Positions 24,899-34,831 are shown, counted from the first letter of the stretch. The stretch: DNA of 64,000 bases from Traorella massiliensis (GCF_900104665.1 NZ_LT629969.1:310001-374000), one strand, 5' to 3'. Notes: generated from the sequence alone by a model not told the origin. Translations and numbers: made by a program.

Positions 24899-25690
24899 AT
24901 GAAAAAGAATTGGATCAAGATGATTCTGTTGTCAGCCATGGTCTTAACAGGATGTGCCAATCAAAAGAGTGAGCAGGATCAATTAACAGAAATTCAAGAA
25001 GAGGGAGTTTTAGTAGTGGGTACAGAGGGAACCTATTCTCCAAATAGCTATCATGATGAAGAGGGAAATCTTGTAGGATTTGATGTAGAAGTGGCAAAAG
25101 CCGTTGGTGAACATTTAGGTGTTGAAGTAGAATTCTTTGAAGCTGAGTGGGATTCTTTGTTTGCGGCAATGGATTCTGGAAGAGTGGATACGGTGATCAA
25201 TGAAGTTGAATATTCTGAAGATAGAGCTGAAAAATATGATTTTTCAGAAGCTTATACTTATGTACATGGAGCTTTATTGGTTGCTGATGATAATACAGAT
25301 ATCACCTCTTTTGAAGATCTTGAAGGCAAGCGTGCTGCTCAGAATTTAACGAGCAGCTGGGGCAGAATGGCTGAAGAATATGGAGCTGAGCTTGTAAGTG
25401 TGGATACACTGAATCAGGTAATGGATCTTTTAAGCAGTGATCGTGCAGATGCGACATTAAATGCGGAAACAGCTTTTGGTGATTATATGCGAAATCATCC
25501 AGAAGAACCGGTAAAAATCGTAGCACTGACAGAAACGACTTCTTCTTCACTTATTCCTGTAAGAAAAGGTGAACAGAATTTATTAGAAGCTATCAATCAG
25601 GCACTTGAAGAAATGCGTCAATCAGGAGAATTAAAAGCAATCTCAGAAAAGTATTTTGGTATGGATGTGACGAGCAATGAGGTAAGATAA
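24899..25690 (+). CDS. Amino-acid (cystine-type) ABC substrate-binding lipoprotein
   Basis: The product is 263 residues from ATG 24899, which follows GGAGG; an earlier in-frame ATG at 24887 lies inside the lyase gene and before that site. The lipobox is VLTGC. The fold is SBP family 3: VLVVGTEGTYSPNSYHDEEG, LVGFDVEVAKAVGEHLG and the ligand Arg/Asp regions typical of FliY/TcyA proteins. The match in gene order (binding protein, permease, ATPase) and the adjacent C-S lyase argue for cystine, but this is inference. Confidence 0.88.
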   Translation: MKKNWIKMILLSAMVLTGCANQKSEQDQLTEIQEEGVLVVGTEGTYSPNSYHDEEGNLVGFDVEVAKAVGEHLGVEVEFFEAEWDSLFAAMDSGRVDTVINEVEYSEDRAEKYDFSEAYTYVHGALLVADDNTDITSFEDLEGKRAAQNLTSSWGRMAEEYGAELVSVDTLNQVMDLLSSDRADATLNAETAFGDYMRNHPEEPVKIVALTETTSSSLIPVRKGEQNLLEAINQALEEMRQSGELKAISEKYFGMDVTSNEVR

Positions 25691-25694
25691 GGTC

Positions 25695-26354
25695 ATGAAT
25701 GAAAGATTGTTTGATTTGCTGATAAGTTCTTTTGGAGAAATTTTTATACAAGGTATCAAAGTGACGATTCCTTTAACGATTATTTCATTTTTATTGGCAA
25801 TGATCATTGCCTTAATTACAGCAATCGTTCAGGTGGCAAATATAAAAGTATTCAAACAGCTGGCTCGATTTTATGTGTGGATCATTCGTGGAACCCCGCT
25901 TTTAGTACAGTTATTTGTTATTTTTTATGGACTGCCCAGTTTAGGAATCGTTTTAGATGCTTTTCCATCAGCAATCCTTGTTTTCTCATTTAATACCGGA
26001 GCTTATGCATCAGAAACGATAAGAGCCGCTATTGAAGCTGTACCAAAAGGACAGATGGAAGCAGGGTATTGTGTAGGTATGAACTATATTCAGATCATGA
26101 GACGGATCATTCTTCCACAAGCTTTGAAAACAGCTTTTCCACCTTTAAGTAATTCACTGATTGGTTTACTGAAAGATACTTCACTGGCAGCCAGCATTAC
26201 GATTTACGATATGTTTTTAGCTTCACAAAGAATTGCTGCGAGAACTTATGAAACATTTGCTTTATATTTAGAGGTAGCTGTGATTTATTTGATTTTCTGT
26301 ACAGTGCTGACAAAATTACAGATGCTCTGTGAGAAAAAGCTACAGATAGAATAG
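25695..26354 (+). CDS. Amino-acid (cystine-type) ABC permease
   Basis: The product has 219 residues with the HisM/GlnP pattern: five helices, WIIRGTPLLVQLF and the cytoplasmic EAA loop (EAGYCVGMNYIQIMRRIILP). It starts five bases after the binding-protein stop. It forms the membrane channel of the importer, probably as a homodimer, because only one permease gene is present. Confidence 0.92.
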   Translation: MNERLFDLLISSFGEIFIQGIKVTIPLTIISFLLAMIIALITAIVQVANIKVFKQLARFYVWIIRGTPLLVQLFVIFYGLPSLGIVLDAFPSAILVFSFNTGAYASETIRAAIEAVPKGQMEAGYCVGMNYIQIMRRIILPQALKTAFPPLSNSLIGLLKDTSLAASITIYDMFLASQRIAARTYETFALYLEVAVIYLIFCTVLTKLQMLCEKKLQIE

Positions 26355-26363
26355 GAGGAAAAT

Positions 26364-27116
26364 ATGCTTGAAGTAAAAAATGTTGAAAAGTCATTTGGTG
26401 ATTTAAAAGTATTAAATGGCATAAGTCTTCAGGTGAATCAAAAAGATGTCATTTCTATCATAGGGCCTAGCGGATCAGGCAAGACAACGCTTTTACGTTG
26501 TATCAATTTTCTAACAATTGCTGATTCGGGAGAAATGATTTTTGATGATGAACATTTTGATATGAATAAAGTAAGCAAGAAAGATATGGCTCGCATACGA
26601 AAAAAGACAGCTTTTGTTTTCCAAAATTATAATCTTTTCACGAATAAAACAGCGTTGGAAAATGTGACCGAAGGACTTATCATAGGTAGAAAAATGCCTA
26701 AGAAAGAAGCTGAGGAAAGAGGGATGAAAGCCTTGGCTAAAGTAGGCATGGAGGAGCGTTATAACTATTATCCCCATCAGCTTTCTGGAGGACAGCAGCA
26801 GCGAGTAGGCATCGCTCGAGCCATTGTTAGTGATCCTGAAGTAATCTTATTTGATGAACCTACTTCAGCTCTTGATCCTGAATTAATTGGTGAAGTGTTA
26901 GAAGTTATTCGGACATTGGCAAAAGAAGGCATGACGATGATCATCGTGACTCATGAAATGAATTTTGCGAAAAATGTCAGTACAAAGGTAATTTTTATGG
27001 ATAAAGGGATGATTGTTGAAGAAGGAAAGCCAGAAGAGATTTTTGATTTTCCTGTCAATGAAAGAACACGTCAATTTTTAAGTTCTTTTAGAATGAGAAC
27101 TGAATCAGATAAATAA
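26364..27116 (+). CDS. Amino-acid (cystine-type) ABC ATPase
   Basis: The product has 250 residues, standard for the polar amino-acid uptake ATPases. Walker A is GPSGSGKTT, the Q-loop FQNYNLF, the signature LSGGQQQR and Walker [21 protein letters not shown] precedes ATG 26364. It is the last gene of the operon and is followed by a clear terminator. Confidence 0.95.
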   Translation: MLEVKNVEKSFGDLKVLNGISLQVNQKDVISIIGPSGSGKTTLLRCINFLTIADSGEMIFDDEHFDMNKVSKKDMARIRKKTAFVFQNYNLFTNKTALENVTEGLIIGRKMPKKEAEERGMKALAKVGMEERYNYYPHQLSGGQQQRVGIARAIVSDPEVILFDEPTSALDPELIGEVLEVIRTLAKEGMTMIIVTHEMNFAKNVSTKVIFMDKGMIVEEGKPEEIFDFPVNERTRQFLSSFRMRTESDK

Positions 27117-27125
27117 GAGCATAAA

Positions 27126-27164
27126 TAAAAGTCTTGGAATGTCATCCCAAGACTTTTATTATTA
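27126..27164. terminator. Terminator between convergent operons
   Basis: TAAAAGTCTTGG and CCAAGACTTTTA (27126-27137 and 27147-27158) pair perfectly, with a T-rich tail on each strand. Confidence 0.9.
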
Positions 27165-27167
27165 TTA

Positions 27168-29105
27168 TTATTCGTAATCTCCGTTAATTTTCTTAACAGC
27201 TAACCAGGCTTCACTTGTACAATTGAATAGCTTGCGTCCTTTCTTAGCATCGCCGATCACATAAGTTTCAAGACCATCAATCTTTAAAGAATCGACGACA
27301 TTACTGCGTGAAGTAAGACCTAAAGCCGCAATAACAGTATCACAAGCTAATTCATGCGTAATTCCTTGACTTTCATAAACGATTCCGGAATCTGTAACTT
27401 CTTTTACTTTGGCATTTACTAAAATTTCTGTATTCACTTTAGAAAGTTCAGTATTCAAGGCTATCTGAGAAAGAGGTTCATCTTCAAGAGCAATACCTTC
27501 TCTCATTTCAACGATAGTTACTTCTTTACCGGCTTGTCCAAGCATTAAAGCTGTTTCTGTTCCAACCAGACCACCACCGATAATTGCTACTTTGCCAACA
27601 GCTTTATCAGGGTCCATGATAACTTCTTCTGCAGTATAAGCTTTTTCGATGCCTAAAATATTAGGAACGATATATTCAGAACCCACGGCAATGATCAGTG
27701 CATCTGGTTTTAATTCTTCAATCATTTCTTTTGTCGCAGCTGTGTTCATGCGAACATCTACCTTAGACTTTTCAAGCTGAACTTTTTCCCAGTTTAAGAC
27801 ACCACGAGCGGCTTTTTTAAAATGAGCTTCTGTTGCCTCAATGAAATGTCCGCCTAATTCATTGCCAGCTTCTAAGAGGGTTACTTTATGACCATGCAAG
27901 TCAGCTACACGGGCGGCTTCCATACCAGCCATACCGCCACCAACGACAACAACATGTTTAGGATTTTTAACCTGATAAACCTTAAATTCTCTTTCTCGTC
28001 CGGCCTGGGCATTTACTTCACAACGAATAGGATGTCCTGCAAAGAAAGAGGTAATGCAGCCTTCATGGCCTCTCATACATGGACGAACATCTTCCAAACG
28101 TCCTTCTTTTACTTTTAAAGGCAGATAAGGATCGGCAATTAAAGGACGCCCAAAAGCAACCAGATCGGCATCATCGTTTTCCAATGCTTTTTCAGCTAAT
28201 TCTGGATTTAAAGCATTGACAGTAATGACTTTTGCTTTAGTAACGGCTTTTTTCATTGCAGAAGCAAGATTAACAATGGCTCCTTCAGGGCGATACATCG
28301 GAGAAATCATCCAATTTGCCATCGTTTCATAATTACCTACAGATACATGGATGTAATCTACTTCATCTTCTACCATCTTTCCGATGGCTGTCGTATCTTC
28401 GATCGTAAGACCGCCATCAACATATTCACAACCGCTAATTCTTAAACCAACAAGAAATTCATAACCTACTTTGGCACGTACTTTCGTAATGATATTTTTT
28501 AGGAAACGAGCACGATTTTCTGGATTTCCACCATATTCATCCGTTCTTTTATTGGTATATGGACTCAAGAAGCTACAAATCAGATAACCATGTGCACCAT
28601 GGATCTCAACGCCATCAAATCCGGCACATTTAGCTCGATAAGCGGCATCTGCAAAGGCATCTTCAATTGCCACGATCTCATCAACTTCCAAAGCTCTTGG
28701 CATTCTTCCTACAAACTTGCTGGCAACAGCAGAAGGTCCAACACATTCCTGTCCAGGAACGGCATTACCATTTGCCTGAATACCGCCATGAGAAAGCTGG
28801 AGAATTGCCACAGCTCCATTTTCCTTGATTGCCTGTGCCAGATAATATTTCCCTGCTATCAAATGATCACTATTCAATCCACTTGATGAAATGGAAGATC
28901 TCGAAGCAATGGAATCTACAAATGTATTTTCAACAATGATTGCGGCTGCTCCGCCTTTGGCTCTTTCCGCATAATAATCACACATCTGTGGTGTCGTATC
29001 ACCAATCGGCGTACACAGTCTGGTTTCCATAGGAGCCATAACGATACGATTTTTAAACGTATAACTTCCTACCTGAATAGGTTCCATCAGTTTACAAGTG
29101 CTCAT
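27168..29105 (-). CDS. Old-yellow-enzyme NADH:flavin oxidoreductase (dienoyl-CoA reductase type)
   Basis: The product is 645 residues from ATG 29105; a TTG one codon upstream is less likely. Residues 1-340 are the FMN barrel ([32 protein letters not shown] with the substrate His pair). From about 385 an FAD/NAD domain follows ([20 protein letters not shown]; later [12 protein letters not shown]). BaiCD-type bile-acid and enoate reductases share this layout. The 4Fe-4S site, usually C-x2-C-x3-C-x11-C, reads CMRGHEGC then 11 residues and C: the second Cys is Gly. It is divergent from a regulator gene that probably controls it. Confidence 0.88.
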   Translation of the reverse strand: MSTCKLMEPIQVGSYTFKNRIVMAPMETRLCTPIGDTTPQMCDYYAERAKGGAAAIIVENTFVDSIASRSSISSSGLNSDHLIAGKYYLAQAIKENGAVAILQLSHGGIQANGNAVPGQECVGPSAVASKFVGRMPRALEVDEIVAIEDAFADAAYRAKCAGFDGVEIHGAHGYLICSFLSPYTNKRTDEYGGNPENRARFLKNIITKVRAKVGYEFLVGLRISGCEYVDGGLTIEDTTAIGKMVEDEVDYIHVSVGNYETMANWMISPMYRPEGAIVNLASAMKKAVTKAKVITVNALNPELAEKALENDDADLVAFGRPLIADPYLPLKVKEGRLEDVRPCMRGHEGCITSFFAGHPIRCEVNAQAGREREFKVYQVKNPKHVVVVGGGMAGMEAARVADLHGHKVTLLEAGNELGGHFIEATEAHFKKAARGVLNWEKVQLEKSKVDVRMNTAATKEMIEELKPDALIIAVGSEYIVPNILGIEKAYTAEEVIMDPDKAVGKVAIIGGGLVGTETALMLGQAGKEVTIVEMREGIALEDEPLSQIALNTELSKVNTEILVNAKVKEVTDSGIVYESQGITHELACDTVIAALGLTSRSNVVDSLKIDGLETYVIGDAKKGRKLFNCTSEAWLAVKKINGDYE

Positions 29106-29174
29106 CAAAATCCCTCCTTAATATATAAGCCTTGTTTAAGGTTATTATAAAACAATGATATTTTATTCACAATG

Positions 29175-29205
29175 TTTTCTCATAATTCTCAACTTTATGA
29201 GAAAA
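29175..29205. promoter_or_regulatory. Operator palindrome between divergent genes
   Basis: TTTTCTCATAA (29175-29185) and TTATGAGAAAA (29195-29205) are perfect 11-bp inverted arms with a 9-nt spacer that itself contains TTCTCA. TATAAT at 29232-29237 serves the plus-strand gene. The placement fits control of both divergent genes by the regulator at 29260. Confidence 0.75.
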
Positions 29206-29259
29206 TAATCTTGAAAATTCTCAAATCATGTTATAATAAATGAAAAAGGAGAAAAAGAA

Positions 29260-31215
29260 ATGGATATTGTCAAACAAGCATGGGAAACATATGTTGCTCA
29301 TTCAAATGATATTCCTGATCATATAGAGGGGGTCCGTGATGAAATCATTCAATCATGGAAACGCTGTAAACAACAGCTTGATCCTTTTCAAAAACAGATG
29401 TCATTTGTATCAAGTGATATTTTAGAAAAGAAAATGTCGGAAAATGCTCTTTTAATCAAAATTGCTTATTCTTATCTTTTAGAGTTTTATCATTATCTTC
29501 AATCAACCGATTATCAAATTTTTCTAGTAGATAAAGAAGGATGCCAGTTAAAAAGAATTGCAGATAATAAACAGCAAGATAAATTTGCGAAAGAAAAGCA
29601 GCTTTTTGATGGCTGTCTTTATACAGAAGAAAAAGCGGGTACCAATGGTATCAGTGTCTGTCTCCAGCAAAAACGGCCTGTGATGGTCATAGGAAGTGAG
29701 CATTATTTAGAAATATATCATAATGTTGTCTGTTATAGTGCTCCTATATATGATTTTATGAATCAAATCATTGCCTGCCTTTTGATCGTGGGACCACTTT
29801 CCTCTTTTAACCCGATGATCATGGGAATGTTAAGCGCCGCTGTAGCAGGTATAGAAAAAGAATTTGAACTAACGACGACGAATCATCTTTTAAATTCAAC
29901 GATGGAGTCGTTAAACAGTGCTGTTTTAGTTTTAGATCATCAACAGAAAATCATTCATTTCAATCAGCAGATATTTAGAGTTTTACAGCTTTCTAAACAA
30001 GATCTAACGAATAAATCGATCTATGATATCATAAACTACGATTCGCTTCCTGAGGCTTTACGCTCTTTTCAGGAAGCTTACACGAATATTGAGTGTACGC
30101 TCATCAATTCAAATCAAGTTCATGTAGATGTATCTTTAACGATAAAGCCTCAATCGATGGATTCAACATTGATACTGATAGATCTGCAAAATGAAGTCCA
30201 TCGTTTGGCGAATCAATTAGCTGGAACAACGGCTATTTACACATTTGAGGATATTCAAGGTACCTCTAAGGCTATTGAAAATTTAAAGCTTCTTGGAAAA
30301 ACGATTGCTAGTTCTGATCAGCCTGCCTTGATTTTTGGAGAAGCCGGTACAGGAAAAGATATGGTAGCCCAGTCGATTCACAATGCCAGCAGTCATAAAA
30401 CAGGACCCTTTGTAAGTGTCAATTGCAGTACAGTACAAAAAGGATATCTGGAAGCTGAATTATGGGGCAGTGGTGATCTGACAGATAAAAAACCGGGAAA
30501 ACTGGAATTAGCTCAAAAAGGAACTCTTTTCTTGGTTGAAGTAAGTAACTTATCTATGGATGCTCAAGAGAAACTATATCATTTTATTAAAACAAATGAA
30601 TTTATAAATCCTTTGACAAATTACAAGAAAAAATTAAATGTCAGAATTCTGGCATCCACGAGTAAAAATCTGTATACACTTGTGGAAAAAGGTATGTTTC
30701 GTCAAGATCTTTATTATGCGTTAAATGGTCTTCATATCACCATTCCTCCTTTAAGAGAACGTATGGAAGATGTACTTGTTTTATCAAAAGTATATGTGAA
30801 ACAATATAGTGAATCTTTAGGAATAGAACAGCCTATGCTTAGTGCTGAAAGTTTAGATGCATTAATGCATTATCAATGGCCAGGAAATGTCAGACAATTA
30901 GAAAGTGTCATTGATTGTGCAGTCAATGCTTCAAATGGAAAAGAGATAGGATTAAATTCTTTGCCTTTAGATATTATCAATGATTATTATGCAGAAAAAA
31001 ATTCACTGTATTTCTATGCAAGTAACCGTTTAGAAAAAACAGATTCTTCGTTGCATCCTAAAGCACAGGAATATAATCAGATCCTATATGCAATGAAAGC
31101 AAGCCATGGAAATGTGAAAAAAGCTGCGGAGGCACTTCATATGTCATTAAGTACTTTTTATCGGAAAATTAATAAATATCACATTTATCCGAAAGATTTT
31201 GAAAAAAGAATTTAA
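29260..31215 (+). CDS. Degenerate sigma54-type (AcoR-like) transcriptional regulator
   Basis: The product has 651 residues: a GAF-like sensor (about 60-200), a PAS-like domain (about 210-310), an AAA+ domain (330-560) and a Fis-type helix-turn-helix (NVKKAAEALHMSLSTFYRKI). Walker A is intact (GEAGTGKD, 360-367). The GAFTGA loop that contacts sigma54 is absent: ELWGSGDLTDKKPGKLELA replaces it. The Walker B Asp is Val (LFLVEV, Val 426). ATP-driven activation of sigma54 polymerase is therefore unlikely; some relatives, such as DhaR and TyrR, act with sigma70. It is divergent from the oxidoreductase across an 11-bp palindrome. Confidence 0.85.
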   Translation: MDIVKQAWETYVAHSNDIPDHIEGVRDEIIQSWKRCKQQLDPFQKQMSFVSSDILEKKMSENALLIKIAYSYLLEFYHYLQSTDYQIFLVDKEGCQLKRIADNKQQDKFAKEKQLFDGCLYTEEKAGTNGISVCLQQKRPVMVIGSEHYLEIYHNVVCYSAPIYDFMNQIIACLLIVGPLSSFNPMIMGMLSAAVAGIEKEFELTTTNHLLNSTMESLNSAVLVLDHQQKIIHFNQQIFRVLQLSKQDLTNKSIYDIINYDSLPEALRSFQEAYTNIECTLINSNQVHVDVSLTIKPQSMDSTLILIDLQNEVHRLANQLAGTTAIYTFEDIQGTSKAIENLKLLGKTIASSDQPALIFGEAGTGKDMVAQSIHNASSHKTGPFVSVNCSTVQKGYLEAELWGSGDLTDKKPGKLELAQKGTLFLVEVSNLSMDAQEKLYHFIKTNEFINPLTNYKKKLNVRILASTSKNLYTLVEKGMFRQDLYYALNGLHITIPPLRERMEDVLVLSKVYVKQYSESLGIEQPMLSAESLDALMHYQWPGNVRQLESVIDCAVNASNGKEIGLNSLPLDIINDYYAEKNSLYFYASNRLEKTDSSLHPKAQEYNQILYAMKASHGNVKKAAEALHMSLSTFYRKINKYHIYPKDFEKRI

Positions 31216-31231
31216 ACAAAATGGAGGCAAT

Positions 31232-31921
31232 ATGAAAAAATTAGTAAAAGTAATTTGTGGTATATTAGTATTAGCAGGGGCATATACAGTTAAGGAAAAT
31301 AATTTTCTAGGTTTTGAAAATAATGCTGATATCATCGAACTATCATCCATTCCTTCATATGATGGAAATCCGTATGTAGAATTAAATGGCAATGCGCCGA
31401 CGTTTGATGAAAGTGAGATTACTACAGAATCATTTGAAATTTACAGTGAATTGGATGAATTAGGAAGATGCGGCACTGCTTATGCGAATCTCAGTTTTGA
31501 TTTGATGCCTATGGAAGAGCGAGGATCGATCGGTATGGTCAAACCTTCTGGATGGCAGACGATTCGTTATGATGATATCGTAGAAGGAAAGTATTTATAT
31601 AATCGATGTCATCTGATTGGTTTTCAGTTAGCAGGAGAAAATGCAAATGAATTAAACTTGATTACCGGAACCCGTTATATGAATGTTGAAGGAATGCTTC
31701 CTTTTGAGAATATGGTGGCTGAGTATATAGAAGAAACCGGTCATCATGTATTATATCGGGTAACACCAATATTTGAAGGAGAAAATCTGGTAGCATCCGG
31801 AGTACAAATGGAAGCTCGCTCAGTAGAAGATGACAAAATCAGTTTTAATGTTTTTGTTTATAATGTACAGCCGGGAATCGTAATCAATTATGCAGACGGC
31901 AGCAGCCATATTGCTGATTAA
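31232..31921 (+). CDS. Exported DNA/RNA non-specific endonuclease
   Basis: The product is 229 residues from ATG 31232, preceded by GGAGG; the frame opens at 31199 inside the preceding gene. A hydrophobic N-terminus (residues 4-22) is a signal peptide or anchor. The beta-beta-alpha-metal site reads YNRCHLIGFQLAG, with the general-base His, and ENANELNLITGTRYMN, with the metal-binding Asn. This matches streptococcal DNases, with RCH in place of the more usual RGH or RSH. It probably degrades extracellular nucleic acid. It lies 16 bases after the regulator and 67 before the phosphopantetheinyl transferase gene. Confidence 0.85.
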   Translation: MKKLVKVICGILVLAGAYTVKENNFLGFENNADIIELSSIPSYDGNPYVELNGNAPTFDESEITTESFEIYSELDELGRCGTAYANLSFDLMPMEERGSIGMVKPSGWQTIRYDDIVEGKYLYNRCHLIGFQLAGENANELNLITGTRYMNVEGMLPFENMVAEYIEETGHHVLYRVTPIFEGENLVASGVQMEARSVEDDKISFNVFVYNVQPGIVINYADGSSHIAD

Positions 31922-31988
31922 ACATCATGATACAACTGTTGTATATACATATAAAATATGATATTCTTTGAACATAATAGGAGCTATT

Positions 31989-32570
31989 ATGTGTGAAAAG
32001 GCAGTCATTTATATTATAAAAAATAATCATCAAAACAACTCATATAGAAATATTTGTCAATCATTTCTACATTATGCCAAGATGAATGGGATCAAGATTG
32101 ATAAAGACTTGGAAATGGTTAAAGACAGTTATGGAAAACCTTCTTTTGTATATTATCCAAAAATTCATTTTTCAATAAGTCATAGTGGCGATTGCTGGGC
32201 ATGTGTTTTTTTTAAAGAAAAGATAGGTCTTGATATTGAAAAAGAAAAAAAGATCGATCACTTGAAACTTGCAAAACGTTTTTTTCATCCTGATGAAGCA
32301 GCAATTGTTCATGATTCTGATTCTTTTTTTCGCTTGTGGACATTAAAAGAGAGTTATGCAAAATATATCGGAAAAGGCATTGATGAGAATTTTTCTTCAA
32401 TTTCTATTCTTCCAAATCATAAAAAAAATATCACTGGACATCAGGATCTGTCATGGAATAAAAACGGGGTTTTCTTTTATTCGCTTATATTAGAAAAAGG
32501 TTATTTTTTATCTGTTTGTTCATCTAGGGAAATGGAATTAGAGATATTAATAAAAAAAGATGAGAGGTGA
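31989..32570 (+). CDS. Sfp-type 4'-phosphopantetheinyl transferase
   Basis: The product is 193 residues from ATG 31989, which has TAGGAG in front; a start at 31968 is less likely. The Mg/CoA site shows IGLDIEKEKKID and the later LWTLKESYAKYIGKG, both diagnostic of the Sfp group. It moves phosphopantetheine from CoA to a conserved Ser of carrier proteins. The only carrier gene in the window is at 37617, in the dlt-like cassette 5 kb downstream, so activation of that carrier is the likely role. Dlt operons normally rely on a host transferase encoded elsewhere. Confidence 0.9.
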   Translation: MCEKAVIYIIKNNHQNNSYRNICQSFLHYAKMNGIKIDKDLEMVKDSYGKPSFVYYPKIHFSISHSGDCWACVFFKEKIGLDIEKEKKIDHLKLAKRFFHPDEAAIVHDSDSFFRLWTLKESYAKYIGKGIDENFSSISILPNHKKNITGHQDLSWNKNGVFFYSLILEKGYFLSVCSSREMELEILIKKDER

Positions 32571-32574
32571 TAAA

Positions 32575-33264
32575 ATGAAACAGAATATATTAATTGCGGA
32601 AGACGATGCAGATATTGTTGAATTACTGACTCTTTATTTAGACAGTGCTGATTTTTGTGTTTGCGTAGCGAACAACGGTATAGAAGCTTTAGAAATCATG
32701 AAACATGATAAAATATCGTTGGCATTAGTGGATATTATGATGCCTGAAATGAATGGTTATGAATTCATCAAAGAAGTCCGCCAGATCAGTGATATACCGA
32801 TCGTCATCATATCGGCACGAAATCAGGATGCGGATAAGATCATGGGACTGGATATCGGTGCAGATGCCTATATCTCTAAGCCTTTTAATCCTTTAGAAGT
32901 TATTGCCTATATCAAAGCGCTATTAAGACGCTGTGTTAAGAATACAGAGGAAAAAGAAGTCTTAAAGCTTGGTGAACTTGAATTAGATATGGAGAAGTTT
33001 ATTCTTCGAAAAAATGGCTTAGTCCTCCCTTTAACATTAACTGAATTAAAAATCGTTGCTAAGATGATGAAAACTCCTGAGCGGGTATATACGAAAGCCC
33101 AGCTATATGAATGTATCAATGGAGAACTCTATGAAAGTGATGATAATACAATGATGGTTCATATTTCTAATATTCGTTCTAAGATCGAGGAGGATCCTGC
33201 CAATCCGCAATATATCAAGACAGTGAGGGGGTTAGGTTATAAAATTGAAAACAAAAAGAAATAA
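32575..33264 (+). CDS. OmpR/PhoB-family response regulator
   Basis: The product is 229 residues from ATG 32575 (GAGGTGATA in front). The receiver has the acidic pair ED at residues 9-10, phosphoacceptor Asp 53 in ALVDIMMPEM and Lys in YISKPF. The winged-helix domain follows (LTLTELKIVAKMMKTPERVY, VRGLGYKI). It starts five bases after the transferase gene and overlaps the kinase gene by 20 bases, so all three are one unit. The adjacent dlt-like cassette is the likely target. Confidence 0.93.
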   Translation: MKQNILIAEDDADIVELLTLYLDSADFCVCVANNGIEALEIMKHDKISLALVDIMMPEMNGYEFIKEVRQISDIPIVIISARNQDADKIMGLDIGADAYISKPFNPLEVIAYIKALLRRCVKNTEEKEVLKLGELELDMEKFILRKNGLVLPLTLTELKIVAKMMKTPERVYTKAQLYECINGELYESDDNTMMVHISNIRSKIEEDPANPQYIKTVRGLGYKIENKKK

Positions 33265-34828
33265 AAGTATCAGCTTTGTAACGATCTGTGTTTTTCATTT
33301 CTTCTTATTTTCATTTGTTCTGTTGCTTTTATATATGCTGACGAATTATTCAATAAACAAGCGTCTGGAAAATGCGTTTCCTTCTATAGATTCTCTTTTA
33401 GAATATCAGGATGATCTGATGCATGATGCATATTATCAGATACCGATTCACAAATATCAGGACTGTGATTTTATTATCTATGATGAGAAAGGAAATGACC
33501 TATATTCTACTAGTAAAAATATTAGGAATCAGCTTAGCAGCAATGATTTGATGCTGATTCATGGATATGATGCAGATACGTTTTACTCTTTGTCAATTGG
33601 TTTTGATCAAATAGAACAAAAGAAAAGATATTATATTTCATTTTATCAGTATGGAGAAGATGCTTCGCTTTCTCTGCTTGATGATTGTGTATTAGATGAG
33701 AATTATCAAATCATTGATGGGAATTTATTTTCAGACAGAAGCTATCTTACAAAACAAGAGTTAAATCTAATTCAAGGCCGTTTTGATTCAGAAAGAGATA
33801 TTGAAAAGTATGAATATGTAAGTGTAAACGATGAAAAAAGGATCCTTGTCTTTATATCGCCTCATATCAATGAAAACTCTTATGAAAGGGTACTGAATGA
33901 AGCCAATCAGCTTTGGTTATTTGCAGTACCGCTTATTTTTCTGATGATTATAGTTCAAAGCTATTTCTTTTCAAGAAGAGTTAAAAATTCAATGAAACAA
34001 TTAGATGAATCAATTGTTTCATATCAGAGCGGTAATATCGTTGATGCAGATGAAAAAAAGATGCCTCTTGAATTTAAAAGGACATTAGATAAATTTTCAG
34101 ATTTAAGAGATCACCTTGAAGAAGCAAAAAAACAGAAAGATCAATTATATAAAGAAAAACAACAACTAATCGTAGATATTTCTCATGACTTGAAAACTCC
34201 TTTGACCGTAATTCAAGGATATGCGAAAGCATTCATAGATGGAAAAATTGATAAAAAAGATACGGATAAGTATATGAATGCCATTATGAATAAAGCTCAG
34301 CTGGCAACAGATTTACTCAATACTTTGTTTGAATATGTGCAAATGGAACATCCTGGATACCAGGCAAATTTAGAAGAAGGCGATCTGGGAGAATTCATAA
34401 AGGCTTTTCTGGCAAAAAAATATAGTGAAATTGAAGATAAAGAATTTGTTCTCAATGTAGAAATTGAAGATAAGAAAATAATGACTTTATTTGATAAAAA
34501 GCTGATGACACGTCTTTTAGATAATCTGCTCAGCAATGCCCTTCGTTATAATCCTAGAGGAACTGCCATTGATGTCTCTTTAACAGAATTAGAAAAAGAA
34601 ATGATTCTGATAGTTGCGGATGATGGAGTTGGAATCCCTCAAGAAATTGTTCATAAGGTATTCGAACCATTTGTTACAGGAAGTGTGGCCCGTACAAGCG
34701 GCAGCGGCAGCGGATTAGGATTATCAATCGTTAAGAAAATCGTTGAGCTTCATCATGGTCACATTGAACTGCTTTCAGGAAATAAAACTTCTTATGCGAC
34801 TGAGATAAGAATTACTTTATCTAAATAA
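33245..34828 (+). CDS. Sensor histidine kinase
   Basis: The product is 527 residues from a TTG start at 33245 inside the regulator gene; no ATG is available before the first membrane helix. Helices at about 11-33 and 222-241 enclose an extracellular domain of about 190 residues that I do not recognise. A HAMP-like linker, the phosphoacceptor His 314 (DISHDLKTPLT), the N box (LLDNLLSNALRYNPRG) and G boxes (DDGVGIP, GSGLGLSIVKK) follow. It is a complete kinase, paired with the regulator just before it and ended by a terminator. Confidence 0.92.
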   Translation: MKTKRNKSISFVTICVFHFFLFSFVLLLLYMLTNYSINKRLENAFPSIDSLLEYQDDLMHDAYYQIPIHKYQDCDFIIYDEKGNDLYSTSKNIRNQLSSNDLMLIHGYDADTFYSLSIGFDQIEQKKRYYISFYQYGEDASLSLLDDCVLDENYQIIDGNLFSDRSYLTKQELNLIQGRFDSERDIEKYEYVSVNDEKRILVFISPHINENSYERVLNEANQLWLFAVPLIFLMIIVQSYFFSRRVKNSMKQLDESIVSYQSGNIVDADEKKMPLEFKRTLDKFSDLRDHLEEAKKQKDQLYKEKQQLIVDISHDLKTPLTVIQGYAKAFIDGKIDKKDTDKYMNAIMNKAQLATDLLNTLFEYVQMEHPGYQANLEEGDLGEFIKAFLAKKYSEIEDKEFVLNVEIEDKKIMTLFDKKLMTRLLDNLLSNALRYNPRGTAIDVSLTELEKEMILIVADDGVGIPQEIVHKVFEPFVTGSVARTSGSGSGLGLSIVKKIVELHHGHIELLSGNKTSYATEIRITLSK

Positions 34829-34831
34829 TAT

